Source: Phytoseiulus persimilis (Eukaryota > Arthropoda > Arachnida > Mesostigmata > Phytoseiidae). From it: a stretch of DNA of 64,000 nt. Below, in pieces: positions 1 to 12,129 of the stretch (position 1 is the stretch's first letter; each line of letters starts with the position of its first letter). A program made the position numbers and the translations under genes. The notes under the pieces were generated by a model. The model did not search any database. It saw only the letters and a program-made list of their open reading frames with translations, and was not told where the DNA came from. The DNA is taken from contig CM075102.1 of assembly GCA_037576195.1 (NCBI GenBank), positions 9,982,001-10,046,000 on the forward strand. Direction: 5' to 3'.

Positions 1-667
1 TTGTGATGACTTTGAATCTCGAGCGGGTAAGAAGCCGACCTATGGCCGTAGTCAACAACGAGGCAGATTATTTTTAGATAATCATAAAGCTATCGCCCGA
101 AGTCTTGTTCTTGGCTAAGCCTTCCCAATGATGTGAATCTCCACGCGACCCGGCATAGCGTACGGCCTGCAGTTACCCATGGAAACGTACCGACGTATTG
201 GACTCTTCTTACCTTTCACGAGTGACATTTCAACTATTTAATGTGGAGCGCGTAGTGAACGTACAAGTCGACACCGTCGCCGGTTCTATTCTGTGATGAG
301 CAACTGTGGCAGCTGAGAGAGTTTCTCGTCGATTGCGAGAGGGCCCCCATCACAAGAGGCAACAGCGCCGGTGGCGAGGAGACTTCGTGGCGAGAAACCG
401 ATTCCAGGAGGACGGAAAAACAACGCAAAATAACTGACACACTCAGGGCACATAATAAACCCAATGTGACGTGACGCTCAATCATTCGAGAATTTTTTCC
501 GTCTCCAAACATCTGTGCTGGTCAGCATCGACCGCCCTGAACCCTAGTTGAATGATGCTGGTGATCCAGGAGGACGCAGCAGATAGACTGCCGTTCGCGC
601 ACCGCTGGGAGGATAGGCAGCTGGAACGATCTCTGGATTCGCATGCCAGTAGCAGCTATGCCGGCCG

Positions 668-1545
668 ATGTCCAGGGGAAGGGCTGAACTTTCCATGGCA
701 TCTACCCACAAGGAAATTGATGAATCAGAAAGATGGACCCTAGACTCCGGAAGCTCAAATCGTTTTTGTAGCTCACTACATCCATTCTTCAACTATCGAG
801 AGCTGGAAACTCCACTCAAAGTCAGGTTGGGCGGGTTGGAAACTGTTCGGCCAAGGCACGATCCTGCTCGAAACTTATGCGATCCTGGAACAGGCTATTG
901 ATCACGCTTTCCATGCGCCAGGTCTTCACCGGAGCTCGGCCTCGAGTTTCGCATTGCTCAGCGACAGCTGGACGGTCATGGGGAGCCGGATTTCGTTCAG
1001 CATATCCGAAAATCACCCGTCCCTCAAAGAAGGCCATGATGCACCCGGTCACAACAGCAAAAATGCCATACAGAAGCTACTCAGAAAGTATAACATTCGG
1101 TTCAAAGCAGATAACGAGGAATCGTGCGAATCATGCATCGAAGGAGCAATGAATAGAACAAGTTATCATCCTAAACCTGGAGCTACAAGGCCACCCAGAC
1201 TAGGCCAACTGCTTGACCTTTGTGGTCATTTACGGCTCTCCTTGAGAGGTCACCGAAATTTCATGAACATACACGAGCGAACAATCCCGATTCAATCGCC
1301 TCCATTTACCAAAGGAAGAGAGTGAAGCTCCGGAGCTGATTATAAAGTCTTTGAAATGGTTCCAAAGCCGGACCGGTACCGATATTAGAGCGTTATCATC
1401 TGACGGTGGGAGGGAATAGGGCAACTCAACATTGAAGAAAGCTGTTGATATAGGCGCAGAGCATATCGTCACACAACCAACGGCTCATGAATCCAACGGC
1501 CCAGCGGAGAGAAACAATCAGACCATCCGGAAACTTGCTCGTACC
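668..1545 (+). pseudogene. copia protease, GAG pre-integrase and integrase remnants
   Basis: The protease remnant is marked by WTLDSGSS (active-site DSG near 743-751), the usual copia form of the aspartic protease motif. The pre-integrase zinc-binding segment follows near 1030-1170, with a histidine-rich stretch and CESC at 1125-1136. The integrase core is visible as a SSDGG motif near 1395-1407 and as SNGPAERNNQT near 1492-1527, which carries the catalytic Glu of the DDE triad. The zinc knuckle and the start of integrase share one frame, but the core crosses at least one frameshift near 1320. The piece is not translatable as a whole. Confidence 0.75.
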
Positions 1546-1689
1546 AACACTCAGAGGATGAACCAACTGACACAAATAAACTTGAAGACACCGACGATGA
1601 ATTCAAGAAAAAGGACCGAGATTGAAAGGGTAATAAGGTACGAAACAGGATTGGACGAGATATTCCCGCATGCATCCTGTCAAGAAGCG

Positions 1690-2740
1690 ACGCAATCACC
1701 TTCTGTCGAAGATTGGCAAAGAGCAATGAGAACAGAAATGGAATCGATGAAAGCCCACCGAGTTTGGTTCCTAGATGACAAACCATAACGAAGAAAAACA
1801 ACAATCTCCGTCCGATGGGTCTTCCGCTACCGTACTCACGAGGGAAATGATGCCGACTTTCCCCACGGGGGAATTCACGCTCCTGTAGCTCATTGGGACA
1901 CCATGCGTTGCCTACTGTGCCTTTGTGCAACAAAGAAACTTTTTTCAAGACATTTTAACATTACGGTGGCTTTTCTGTACGCGGATCCCAACGACAATGA
2001 ATTCGCGATGAGATATTTGGAGTGGACGGGTGATAAGATACGAAGCAGAATTGGACGAGATATTTTCGCCTGCAGCCTGTCATAATTAGTAATAGTTGAG
2101 GGTCACGCGAAATAACGGCGCTGGTGAAGCCCTCCTGTATCTAATTTTCCCGTTAGAACGGGAACATTCGTTCGTCGCAACGCATATCAATTCAATCCAG
2201 TTTCAATGTAGGGATACCATGTTCTTTCGATCTCGGACGACTGCTCTCGGCGGATTCCCCGCTCGTGGCACAATCGCGCGACGGAAAAAAAAAACAGGAA
2301 AAGGGGATAATTGAAACCAGTGGAATACTGATTTAAGATTGAAACGTCAGGAGGTGACAGAGTTCAGCGAATCTTGGATGCTGTGTCAAGAATCAGCAAG
2401 TCGGGTGCTTCACGTTTCCTCCGACGGTGTTCTTAACTCGGTTTGTCGGGGAGCATTCGTTCACATAGGAGACCCTCGAGGTTCCGGGTCCAGTTTTGGA
2501 ACCACTGCTCTATGGCATCAAACAAGGATACACACGTTTCCAAACCAAGCTATCCAGAAAGTACTCACGGACTCCGTTTAAAGTCGAGCTGAACCGTGTC
2601 TGTTCTCCAGACATGGCCGTGGTTCAGCTCTGACACCCCTCGCAGTCTATGTAGACGACGTCCTAGTTATGTCAACAGATAAAACTATCCTCGACGATCT
2701 TCTTGCACGAATCTCCTCAGCATCCATGTAGATAAAAACT
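1690..2740 (+). pseudogene. copia reverse transcriptase remnants
   Basis: The N-terminal RT region shows the conserved EDWQRAMRTEMESMK-like block near 1710-1755, then RWVFRYRT near 1816-1840 and RHFNITVAFLYAD near 1945-1985, matching the copia blocks usually written as KWVFKIK and FDVKTAFLNG. Further on LYGIKQGY appears near 2510-2535, and the catalytic YVDDVLV motif near 2644-2666 in another frame. Several stops and frame changes interrupt the region. A 50-base block near 1630-1683 recurs at 2034-2086, so the copy is also internally rearranged. Confidence 0.75.
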
Positions 2741-2853
2741 CAGGGTCTCTTTTTTTGACGCCCTGCAAACTGTCACCGGTATGCGAATCCTGAAGCTACG
2801 GTGCACCCCCTCAATATGACGCCAGCTAGACTCCTTGGCCTCTCCTCGAGGTC

Positions 2854-3113
2854 ATGGGATACCCACCCCCTCCTCACTCCGAAATCTGCACTGATGCCGA
2901 TTACGCATCCTGCAAGGGAACGCGTCGATCTGTGACTGGTTCCTCAACAAAATTGAGCGGCGGCCCCATCTTGTGGTCGAGCCGGCGGCAGAAGATCATC
3001 TCCCTTCAAACAAGTAAAAGCGTGTTTATCAGCGCAACTGAAGGTACAGAAGACGCCCTGTGGCTCAATCACTCTGTTCAGCGCCTTTTGTACCTACGAA
3101 GGAGACCACGCGC
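2854..3113 (+). pseudogene. copia RNase H remnant
   Basis: An open frame carries TDADYASCKGTRRSVTG, GGPILWSSRRQK and ATEGTEDALWLNH, the three hallmark blocks of copia RNase H (DADWAG..TRRSTSGY, PISWSSKKQ, SEAEY..A..E..WL). It is the best-preserved part of the element and the last recognisable coding piece before its 3' side. The usual acidic residues are partly present; the AEY block is altered. Confidence 0.8.
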
Positions 3114-3129
3114 GTATGCAATCATACTA

Positions 3130-3300
3130 ACCCATTCCACCTAACAACTCTCGATTCGACTTACTCTCCCTCGCAACTCCCTAACAGCTCTCACTCTCAC
3201 AGCCTACTCTCCCTCACAGCTCACCCTCCCTTACATAATTCTCTCGCGCGACTCACTCTCGCTCACAACTCTGTCATTATTCTCTCTCACAACGATCTAC
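3130..3300. repeat. Degenerate CTC/ACA pyrimidine-rich low-complexity tract
   Basis: About 170 bases are built from imperfect repeats of CTCTCACA and CTCCCTCACA, directly after the copia RNase H remnant. It may be simple-sequence decay of the element's 3' end. No coding signal is seen here, and the rest of the gap up to 3791 is plain sequence. Confidence 0.6.
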
Positions 3301-3791
3301 AGAGTCGGCCGCGACTCGATGAAAGGAAAACGCCTTCCTTAACCATTGGGAACTAAACGACGGAACTCACCTAAAAGAGAGCAGAAGCTCTCTAACCAGC
3401 TGAGCTGAGGCTCGAAAACTTTGCAATGATCAGGATGCCCTGTCGCTCTGAAGTATCTGTGGGAAAAATACGCCCACACACTCCGTGAAAAGATCCATCT
3501 GTTCGTTGCCACGTTCCGTGATAGTTTTGGAGGAAATAATCCGCTTCAGTTCCTAGGGAAGGACAGAAATATGAGAAGTAGACCGGCGGATCATTAATCC
3601 TCGTTATTTCAGATCCGTTTCACTGCCTGATTCAATTCCAAACTTGTACCTACAACGAGTTTCCATCTCGACAGCGCGACGCAGCGGGTTTGCAACAAGA
3701 CAGCACTCTAAATATTGCGGGCTGATCCTCCACTCCTTGCGCGGGCAGATGTCCATTTGAAAACTCGGTTCCTTGGGGAGTCGTTGCTGTC

Positions 3792-6700
3792 ATGTATACC
3801 GGCGTTGATTACTATGACAACGAGGACGAGTATGACGAAGACGCGTACGAGGTAAGAAACAACACGCGAATCTGAATCCAATCCGAGCTTCGGCTAGGGT
3901 CATTCCTCGACAGAGTCTTCGCGAGCGAAACCCAGTGAAAGCCGGTCCTCTTGGCTGTGATCGTGTGTCGGCTCAGCTGAGCTTGGGCCACATGAAGCAC
4001 CGATGTCGGTTCGGTCAGTTCCAAGGGTGATGGCTTTGATTCGCCAGTGTTCCTCTCCACTAAGTGTTGTAATATTTAGCTAAGCACGGAATCTCCGACA
4101 CTAAGGCACCGCCGGTTGAAAACAATTCAACCCGTGTATCCGAGAAAGGTCAAAACGACTAAGTGTCGGGGCTTATCTCGAAACCCAGACTCGATCAGGG
4201 CTGGAAAGCCGACGACCCCGGGATGCACGCTCTGCAATGTGTGACGAATAGTGTGTGCGACAATACCAACGCAGTGTGTATGTGTGTACATCGATTGACA
4301 CTCGATGAAGCTCCTCCGGGAGTGTGTCCACTTTCTCGGAATCTGCACCTCGTGTCGCCAGAGTTCGAGCGCCCCTGGTGTGAAGAGATCATCCACGTAT
4401 TAGGTCGCAGATAATCAAAACGACCACTATCACATTCACAGATCGAAAGCTCTGAAGACGCGGAATTCATGCCGTCAGATGACTCCAGTGAACTGTCCAT
4501 GTGTGCCCGCTACGTCCTCGGAGAATGGTTCGATATTACAGCCTACCTGATTCTGTCATCGTGCCTCCTAAGATGCCTCGCAAGATGCGGTGAGTCATTC
4601 TTTCTGAGTCGGCCACGAAAGATGAACTCGTAGTTAGCCTCTCAGCTGTTCCAGAGTGGAACAGCTGAAATACTAGTGGGGCTGCTGCGGTTTCTGGAGG
4701 TCTCGACCTTTTTTCGTGCTGTGTAAAGCGGAAACATATGGCTCGACTCCACAGGGTTACATTGCATTGAATTTCCCCGCCACTGATTTTAATTCATTCG
4801 GAAAAATACAACTCCATATGACACCAAGCATCCCGAAAACGCCGGTACGAGAGGGCCACGACAGGAACTCGAGCAAGAGCAGTCAACCTGATAGGTTCCT
4901 ATCGCAAAACTCGAGAGAACAGCAGCACTTCAGAACTGAAGCGCGACGAACTTTCACCACGCGCGACTAGGGGTCGCGAATCCGGAACCGGTTCTTGGCC
5001 AGGGCCGCTTCAGGGCAGAGTGGAACCGGCTCTGGATGTTCAGATCGGGTTCTGGGCGGTCTGGGGCCTTGTTCTCGCGTTCTCGTGTTCTGCAATTTTC
5101 CATCGTTACCAGTCGGTGCTCGCTTCGGACGTCCGCAACCAAAAGAAACGAAACGATAAGCTGGCCCGTTGCAGTTATGTTGTTACAGCAAAGGATGAAA
5201 TGTGGCGCATGATGTTTACCACCATGGATCGTGATCAGCGAGAAATGGAGGAGCAGTAAAAGCGTTAGGGTGACCCAGACCAGGGCTTCTCAACCTTTAT
5301 CACCGCACGGACCCCCCGAGGGGTCGGCGGACCCCAAAGTTCAAGGATCTTGGCTGAAAATCGCCATGCTTCCGCACCTGGACGACTTCCCTTCGCCGGG
5401 AGCAGCGATAACACACTATGCTCCACAGCGGATTTCGGCTTAGCCTCGTCGAAATCTTCCGCCCTCCAGCACCGGAACAAGAACCTGCTTGCAACCATCG
5501 GTCCCTTCTCCGCTGATGACTGAATGTTTACGGGCATGATGTCGACGATGTGTCCAGGTGTGGGTATACACTGGACCGTGCTTTTTAGTGTTCTTCGGTG
5601 CTCTGTGATTTTTGTGGTTCCAATCGGTTCGATTGTATAGTATTTCCGGGTTTTCGGAGAAACTCTTGAATATCCAGATGTTGCGTCATCGTTTTCGCAG
5701 GGCGAAGTTTGAGGAGATGCTCAGTTCCATTTACAGTGCCACAATGCGAGCGTATCTATACAAATCCATCGTTCGAAGCTGGTTTTGTCTGAGCTCCGAT
5801 GCCTCACCACCATCATGTTATTTGTCCCGTCGCCGCCCTGATGGCCGCCATGGTCCCCTGAGAATTTACACCGATTCTCCAGACCTCTGCTCTGTTGCGT
5901 TGCGCTGGGACTCCGTCACCGAGCCGACTGTTTCAGAGCTATCGGATAAGCGCAAGGGTGATTCCTAGACGAAGTTCGCTGGCTGGTGAAGATAATTTCC
6001 GCGGCCACGGCTTTCGCCGAGGTCACGAAGGAAATATTCCGTAATAAAGTCACCTTTCTAGCCGCGCCGGCGTTCTCGACGACTTGTGTTTGTGTCGTCT
6101 GAGTTGGAAGATTCCGAAAATAAGGCACCTAGTAATCTACTTTCCTAAGACGGGTCCCTAAGGGGTATTTTTCTTTGGGCTCTCACCACGATCAAGTCGC
6201 CGAAATGGCCTAGTAAGATCGCCAGAAAGGCGGTGGAATGGGAGAGGGGTTCCTCAGAGTGCCCCGGAGAACGAAAAAACTAGCCAGCACAGGCCCGTCG
6301 TTAACGTGACGTCGCTCTCTCTACCGGCGGGTTCTCTTGACCCGCCTAGACGCGGTGGGAGCCTAAGAGAACACTACCCTGGTGCTTATACTCGAGGGGC
6401 GGATCATTCGTAGCGTTCCGATGCGTGGACTCCACACTGCTGTCCGAAAACCCATCATCAGTGCTTGAGAGTTCCTGCGAGGAGCGCTCCTCTATCGGCA
6501 CCATGCCAAAAGTAAACATCAAATCTTGAGGATACTCCATGGATAGATCTTTACAACTCGTTCAAGACTCTGTCGGCGAGATCCATGATTATCCAAGAAG
6601 AGGATGCAACCGTTAGCCGCGGTGTTTTGAGAGAATGCTTTGAAAGAGAATGCAGTTGAGTTTTGATCTGTGCTTCCTGATAGCAAGGTCAGAGCGCGTG

Positions 6701-8452
6701 ATAGGTATTCGTGGTTGAAATACCGCTCACGATACCCGAAGGGGTCTGCATAGAGCATGAGGGAAGTAAATGTTGAGAATCTTGGCGCAGGCCGCAGTGT
6801 GATCACCCAAACTTGAGCATATCCCCAACAACAATATGTCGTCTCCACTTCAAGACCAAAATATTCCGCTATCCAGTAATAGGGCTGCGTACCACATCAG
6901 CTCTGGGACCTCTGACGAGTTCTTGAACGAGCACCGTGACGTCTGAGAAATTTTTTTTTCAGAGCGAATACCTCGGTGGGCAGTTCACTGCACGTCCACC
7001 CTCCTAGGATTCTATTGTATGGTCGGTATAATGGACTGGCACGGATTTTACGCTTTCACGTTTGCGGTGCTCGGAATCACCACGCTCTACCTTGTCGACT
7101 GGATCGTCCAAGCGAGGTCAGTGCGCGAGTCGAGCCGCATCGATGAAGGACTTGTCGTTCTCTGAATCGACTTCCAAGAGCAGAGCTGATCGCTGTTTTC
7201 TCCGCAGGAGAACCCTTTTCGTCACAATCGCTGGTTTGTGCATGATTATAGGAGTCGGGGAATTCAAACTCTTCGCATCCCAGTGGAATCGCATCCGAGG
7301 CTCCGTGATGATCATGTCTATGAAGCTGATTTCCCTTGCTATGGACATGGACGATGGTCGTATCACAAGACACCCGCCTCTGATCCCAGTCTTTGGCTAC
7401 ATGTTCCATACTGCTACGGTCATATTTGGACCTTGGGTTTCCTTCTATGATTACTTCGTATCGATCGAACATGACTTGCCACACTCCGATTGGGAGTTTG
7501 ATCTCTTAGACCCTCGGTGGTTGTGGTCGTTGCTTCGATCTCTGCTCTTGTCGACGATATGCCTCGTCGCGTCATCTTGTGGAACGGACTGGTGAGCATT
7601 CTTGGAGCCGTGGAAGGATCAGAGTGTACTTTAACGGGAAGAACTCGGAGCGTCATGACCTCAGCTCATTCTCACCGTTCTATTGTCTTCATTTACTCAA
7701 AGGGTCCCCGAGAGCGCCAAAAACCACTGGGTTTGGCTGGGAGCGTACCTCCACGCAGTCTCATTCAGGATGTCACACTACTTCGTCTGCTTTCATAGCG
7801 AGAGCTCGGCGGTCGCAGCCGGAATCCAATCACAGGACAAACTGAACAAATGGTAACTAAATCACCGACCTAATTTCTGACCTGCTTGGAGTGGTCTCCT
7901 TCCTTAATGAGGGAGCATCTTTCCAGGAACCTAGACATCGTGCGGCCAGAGCAGATAGAGCTGCCGCGCTCCTTGGTTGAAGTTGTCGTTTTCTGGAATC
8001 GGCCGATGCATATTTGGTTGAAAACCTACGTCTTCAAGAGGATCATATCCAGAGGCCGGCTCTTCGCTGTTCTGGCGACGTTTCTGGCATCATCCATCCT
8101 GCATGGACTGAGCGTCAGAATCAACGCCGTGCTCCTCTCGCTCGGGTTCTACACCCACACAGAGTTCAGCCTAAGGGCGAAGCTTTCGTCGGCGTTCAAC
8201 GCATGCCTCGGGGCCAGGAAATGTCGGAATTGCTCACACGTCCACAAAAATACCGCTTTGGTCACGATAACGAACTCCTTGTTCTCTCTGCTCGCAATCT
8301 TCCATCTAGCGTACCTCGGCACATTGTTCGCCCCCCAGCCCAACGGAGAACATGTGTCTTCCTTTGACCACGCCTTGAAGGAATGGTCTGATCTCGGGTA
8401 CGCGAGCCATATCATTGCTGCGGCCATGTTCCTTCTGGATCTGGTGATGTGA
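3792..8452 (+). CDS. PORCN: Porcupine, Wnt protein O-palmitoleoyltransferase (MBOAT)
   Basis: ER membrane acyltransferase that attaches palmitoleate to a Wnt serine, needed for Wnt secretion. Model: exons 3792-3851, 4442-4589, 6963-7116, 7208-7591, 7703-7852, 7927-8452; phases close at each junction and give 473 residues (vertebrate PORCN is about 461). The N-terminus is acidic (exon 1 is mostly D, E, Y). Later exons show porcupine blocks: SVMIMSMKLISLAMDMD, VIFGPWVSFYDYF, IELPRSLVEVV, ASSILHGLSVRINAVLLSLG (the LHG holds the MBOAT catalytic His), and the Cys/His stretch CLGARKCRNCSHVH. Multiple membrane segments are evident. An AATAAA lies at 8819. The 2.4-kb intron 2 holds a hAT-like end at 5281. 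The exon 4/5 junction is the least certain: it gives a loop roughly 15 residues shorter than in vertebrates. Confidence 0.93.
5281..5345 (+). mobile_element. Possible hAT-type element terminus in porcupine intron 2
   Basis: CAGGGCTTCTCAACC followed by a GC-rich GGACCCC segment resembles the left end of hAT MITEs. No matching right end or 8-bp duplication was found downstream, so it may be a truncated copy. Confidence 0.35.
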
Positions 8453-8818
8453 TGTCGTGAGTTGCGGTGAAGAGCACAATGTGATATCCGTACCGAAAAC
8501 AGGACTGCCATTTGAGTCACGGTCCCGGATAAAGACTGTCACCTCTGCTAACTCATATCTACTGGATCTTTGAGCGAAATCTCAGTCAAGGTGGTTGTAA
8601 TCTCTTTTGTGATCTCAAGCATTCTACCGGATTATCGGCGACGGTTTGACTCCATGCCACAAATGCCGGTGGCTCAAGTCCATCCTCCGGAAGGAATAAG
8701 TATCTCTGAAAACACTGCATTTATTGGTCGAAGCAATTTGGAACGTCAAATGTACGAGTGGCCCCGTGGGGGGACAATGGATTGTCTTGCGCAGCATTGA
8801 GTCATTAACTCCTAGCGG

Positions 8819-8824
8819 AATAAA
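8819..8824 (+). terminator. Poly(A) signal of porcupine
   Basis: AATAAA about 370 bases after the porcupine stop codon; the only canonical signal noticed soon after the gene. Confidence 0.45.
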
Positions 8825-10751
8825 TGGATAATATGGGACCTGTAGGTTTTCTTGTCAGGCTCGCGAAATGAGCGGAACAGCGGTCAGGGTATTAACTCTC
8901 CAGGCTCGTATCTTCGCAGACATGGTTGTTCCGGGGAGTGGATCTGCGGGGCCGAGTTCAAATAGAGATTTTCCTGGGCTGCTCTCGGTCCTTTGAGGAA
9001 ATCGACCGAAGGGAATCATAGGCGATTCCAAGTAAGCGCGGAATGAACCGTGGTTGGGTTGGTCTATCGACAGGCCTCGTGGCCTGCGTGGGAACCGTGG
9101 TCGACTGCACACATGGAGCGACCCGTCTATCAGAGGAAATCATTGAGTGAAGACTCCGATTGTCACTTCAAGTAAGGAGCAAGATGGTCGACGCGAAGGG
9201 ACTCTCGCACCAAGAGGGCGACCAGAACTGGTGGAAGCATCGCTGTTGCTGGTGATATTCATCCATCCTCATATATGTGTTACCCAATACCTGGGCGGAT
9301 ACTTTTTGGTCCAGTCGAAGTCGCTTCCATATTGGTATTGGTATTCATCCATCCTCATGTATATATATATGTATATCACACTCTCGTTTCAGCTGCGAGT
9401 TTTCTCAGCGGATAGTTATTGTTTCTTTGGCCCACCGCTGTAGGAGCCTCTTGATGTGGCCTGTCATCTCTGGAGAAGGGTCTTCGTCGTGCCTCAGCCG
9501 ATTTAGTTTTCCCTTCCTCGTGATATTTCGTTGCATTCCGAGATGACGTGGTTCAGGGTTCCCGGGTGTACGCCACATCTGACCGTAGTTTCTAATCCCC
9601 GTTCGGAACTTTGTCGGAAACCCCAGGTTCTGAGCATACCTGCTCGGCTCAGCGCCAGCAGGGCCGCACCTCGACTGCTCTCGTTTGGAATCGTTTCAGA
9701 ACCCGTTCGAGACGCATGGGTTCTGTATCGGGTCAGGCTACGCTTTCGTCTCGCAGAGGTTTTCCAGTACGCCGTCTCACCTTCGCGTATCTTTCCGTTG
9801 TCCGCTTTGTTAACTGAGCCCAGCGGAGCTTCAACTCGTTCTGAAGGTCTTTTTGACGCTCGCCAGCGCTAGCTTGTTGGAGAAGTTGACGAAAATTATT
9901 CTGCATAAAGGCGCAGGAGCGGCCTCCTCGACTGATCAACCCTCGCCGAAACGTATTTGGCAGAAACCCCATTCGACCTAACAGGCTCCGGGATGCTGAG
10001 CGCAAGGCGGAAAAATCGAGAACACTGATGGATGGGCGCTTGTTGGCTGCGTTCGCGAAATGGTTGGCAACAGCCGGGGTCAGTCACGATCAGGCTACCG
10101 AATTCTGAATTAGCTCCTACAGCTAGTCAATCACTCGTGCCGCAAGAAAACTCGAGCCGAGAAATTCCTGCTGACACAAACTCTACAAATGAGCTCTGTG
10201 GTAATAAAGAGTTGGCTTGTCTGATTCCCCTCGGGACTCAGCCAGCGTGTTGCCTTCGCATTCGAACACACGACACACGCGGTGTCGTCATCGCTTCGTT
10301 GGCAAAGCGCCAAGTTTTTCTCGGTGGTTTTCTTCCTGTTCTCTCCGATATACACACTGGTGAAGTATTCGCTCCCCCTCGGAGTGGGCTTCATTGGCAG
10401 CTCAAGTGGTTGAGGGTAACCGAGTCGGTTCAGTTTCCCAGGATTGCAAATCTTATTTGCGGATGCTATTCCGCTCTCAGGCTCTCGCCCCGATTGAATC
10501 CCAGCTCAGAACCCCTGACGGCTCCACTCGCAACTCCGCTGCGGGGATGCCGAGAAGGTCTTTTGGTGTTCATTCCCCAGAGCTTCCGTTTCTAGGAATC
10601 TCCTCTTTGATTCACTTCAAGGCTTTGATTCAAGAGAGAAGATGTTGAGCAGTAAGAGAATGGATGTTGCAGGACAGTCTTGACGCAGACCCTCTGCTGC
10701 CTCCACTCATGCTGCAGGAAGTTCCTCGTATGCTGCTCCATATTTGGCTCC
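8825..10751. other. Intergenic region without a recognised gene
   Basis: No protein family is recognised. A direct repeat of about 20 bases (ATTCATCCATCCTCA plus a TA-rich end) occurs near 9258 and 9343, next to a short (TA)n run near 9360. Open frames of 90-187 codons on both strands (10032-10595 plus; 9733-10005 minus) lack ATG-plus-splice logic or family motifs. The region is somewhat GC-rich and may contain old mobile DNA. Confidence 0.4.
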
Positions 10752-11548
10752 ATGATACAGGTTTAGACATTTATTTCCCTATTATGGCTTACGGAAACAT
10801 TTCCGTATTACGGCTTACGGAAACATTTCCGTATCACGGCGTTACGGGAAATGTGTTCCGTCATTCCGTAATACGGATAATTTATCCCGTTTTTTCGTAT
10901 AACGGGAAATGATAACGCCCGGATTCACACCCCAGATGTCCTTGATGTAGCGATATTGATTGTGTTTCTCATTGCGCAGCCGTGGGTACCAGATGCCCGA
11001 ATATCTCAGCGAAGTTATTTGAAATCATTTGTGCAGGAAACATCATCTACTCGTGTTGTTAGAGGGGAAATCCGTCTTTAGCGGCACACTAGCTAGAAGG
11101 CTCCGTGCACAGGCAGTTTCACCTCGCGGACACTGATACGGCAGCAATGAGAAGATCGCACGGCGTGTAGATGAACAGTAGTTTATTGTGGTGCGGAGTA
11201 TGGTTATATGGGGTTTGAGTAGGTGAGTGAGAGTTATGCTCGCCTACGAGATCGAATCTTCGGAGAGTGCTGCGAGGGTGTTAGTCATTACGGCACTTCA
11301 CGGGGATTTCGGTAAGCATGGGGGTCTCTGATGAAGGAATTGATTGTTCCAGCGCCTTAATTGGCGTTGGTTCTAGTACGAACCGAGTCTGCTGAATCTA
11401 GATTCGGATGCGTCCGCTTTCGCTTGTTGCATCTCAACACACATGAGTTCCCTTTCCCGTAATACGGCGAATATTTTCCGTAGTTCCGTAAGACGGCGAA
11501 ATTCCGTGATCCGTTACACGGAAATACACGTCTATCACAGGTTCCTCA
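10752..11548. repeat. Putative non-autonomous element with palindromic TTCCGTA/TACGGAA subrepeats
   Basis: Two clusters, 10775-10912 and 11450-11535, are made of near-palindromic units such as TACGGAAACATTTCCGTA, with a 26-base unit in tandem near 10787-10838. The outer ends are imperfect inverted repeats: the left end contains TTTAGACATTTATTTCC and the complement of the right end GATAGACGTGTATTTCC. About 540 bases of unrelated sequence lie between. This layout suits a MITE-like element with subterminal palindromes. No convincing target-site duplication was found, so the borders are approximate. Confidence 0.5.
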
Positions 11549-12129
11549 ATTCAGGAGTCTCTTCCACTCCGGACGATCTGATCAATCGATCGCACTGAAA
11601 ACCATCCTGCACCCGAAACTCTGTGACAGATTTTGCTGCACTCCTCAGCTCGGCAGATTTTGTTGGAGCTCTGTCTACAGAGCGCTTGTTCTACGATGAA
11701 CTGACATGCAGTCGGTATCCTGAACTTCCGGACGTCAGTAAATGAGCATAGAAAAGGAGGGAGCATTGACAGCATCCATTATTTTCCCCAATATGATGGG
11801 TGTCGGGCCCCGGCGAGCCCTCCGGATCTGTTCATTTCTAAGTTTGCGCTTTGTTCGACTCATTGCCAAGCTTCTGCGCCGAGCTCGCTTCGCCAGAAAG
11901 TGCCAGGCCGAATTCTGTGGCGCTGTCCGGCAGAGTGCCTCTGAGTAATGCGTTCATTGTTTTCTTTGGAGCGCTTGTGGTCGTCGCCCGTCGATGTTTC
12001 CTGCTCGAGAAGCAACGCATTCATTCAGTATGGGAGAGGGGTCGCGATATCCACGTGTCAATTCCATCAATCCACAGTCACTGTTTACCGCAGCTTCCGA
12101 ACCTGTGGATTTGTGACAGCTAACTCACC

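Larger units (their letters stand above)
668..3120 (+). mobile_element. Degenerate Ty1/copia LTR retrotransposon, pol region
   Basis: Fragments of a copia-type polyprotein follow in the canonical order, protease, GAG pre-integrase zinc knuckle, integrase, reverse transcriptase, RNase H, all on the plus strand but scattered over different frames with many stops. That order (integrase before RT) is diagnostic of Ty1/copia rather than gypsy. No ATG-to-stop frame covers more than a fraction of pol, so the copy is dead. I could not find flanking long terminal repeats or a tRNA primer site, and no gag region is recognisable upstream. The element ends near 3120, just before a pyrimidine-rich tract. 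The domain pieces are given as separate entries. Confidence 0.85.

Noticed and set aside
3387..3405. Minus-strand tRNA D-arm-like sequence (GCTCAGCTGGTTAGAGAGC)
   Set aside because: No anticodon stem, T-arm or acceptor stem could be paired around it; at most a decayed tRNA-derived fragment.
6346..6848. Two consecutive minus-strand frames in porcupine intron 2
   Set aside because: Protein-like composition, but no family, no clear splice junction between them and no stop-free joint model.
10032..10595. 187-codon plus open frame
   Set aside because: No ATG-splice logic, no motif, and composition typical of GC-rich noncoding sequence.
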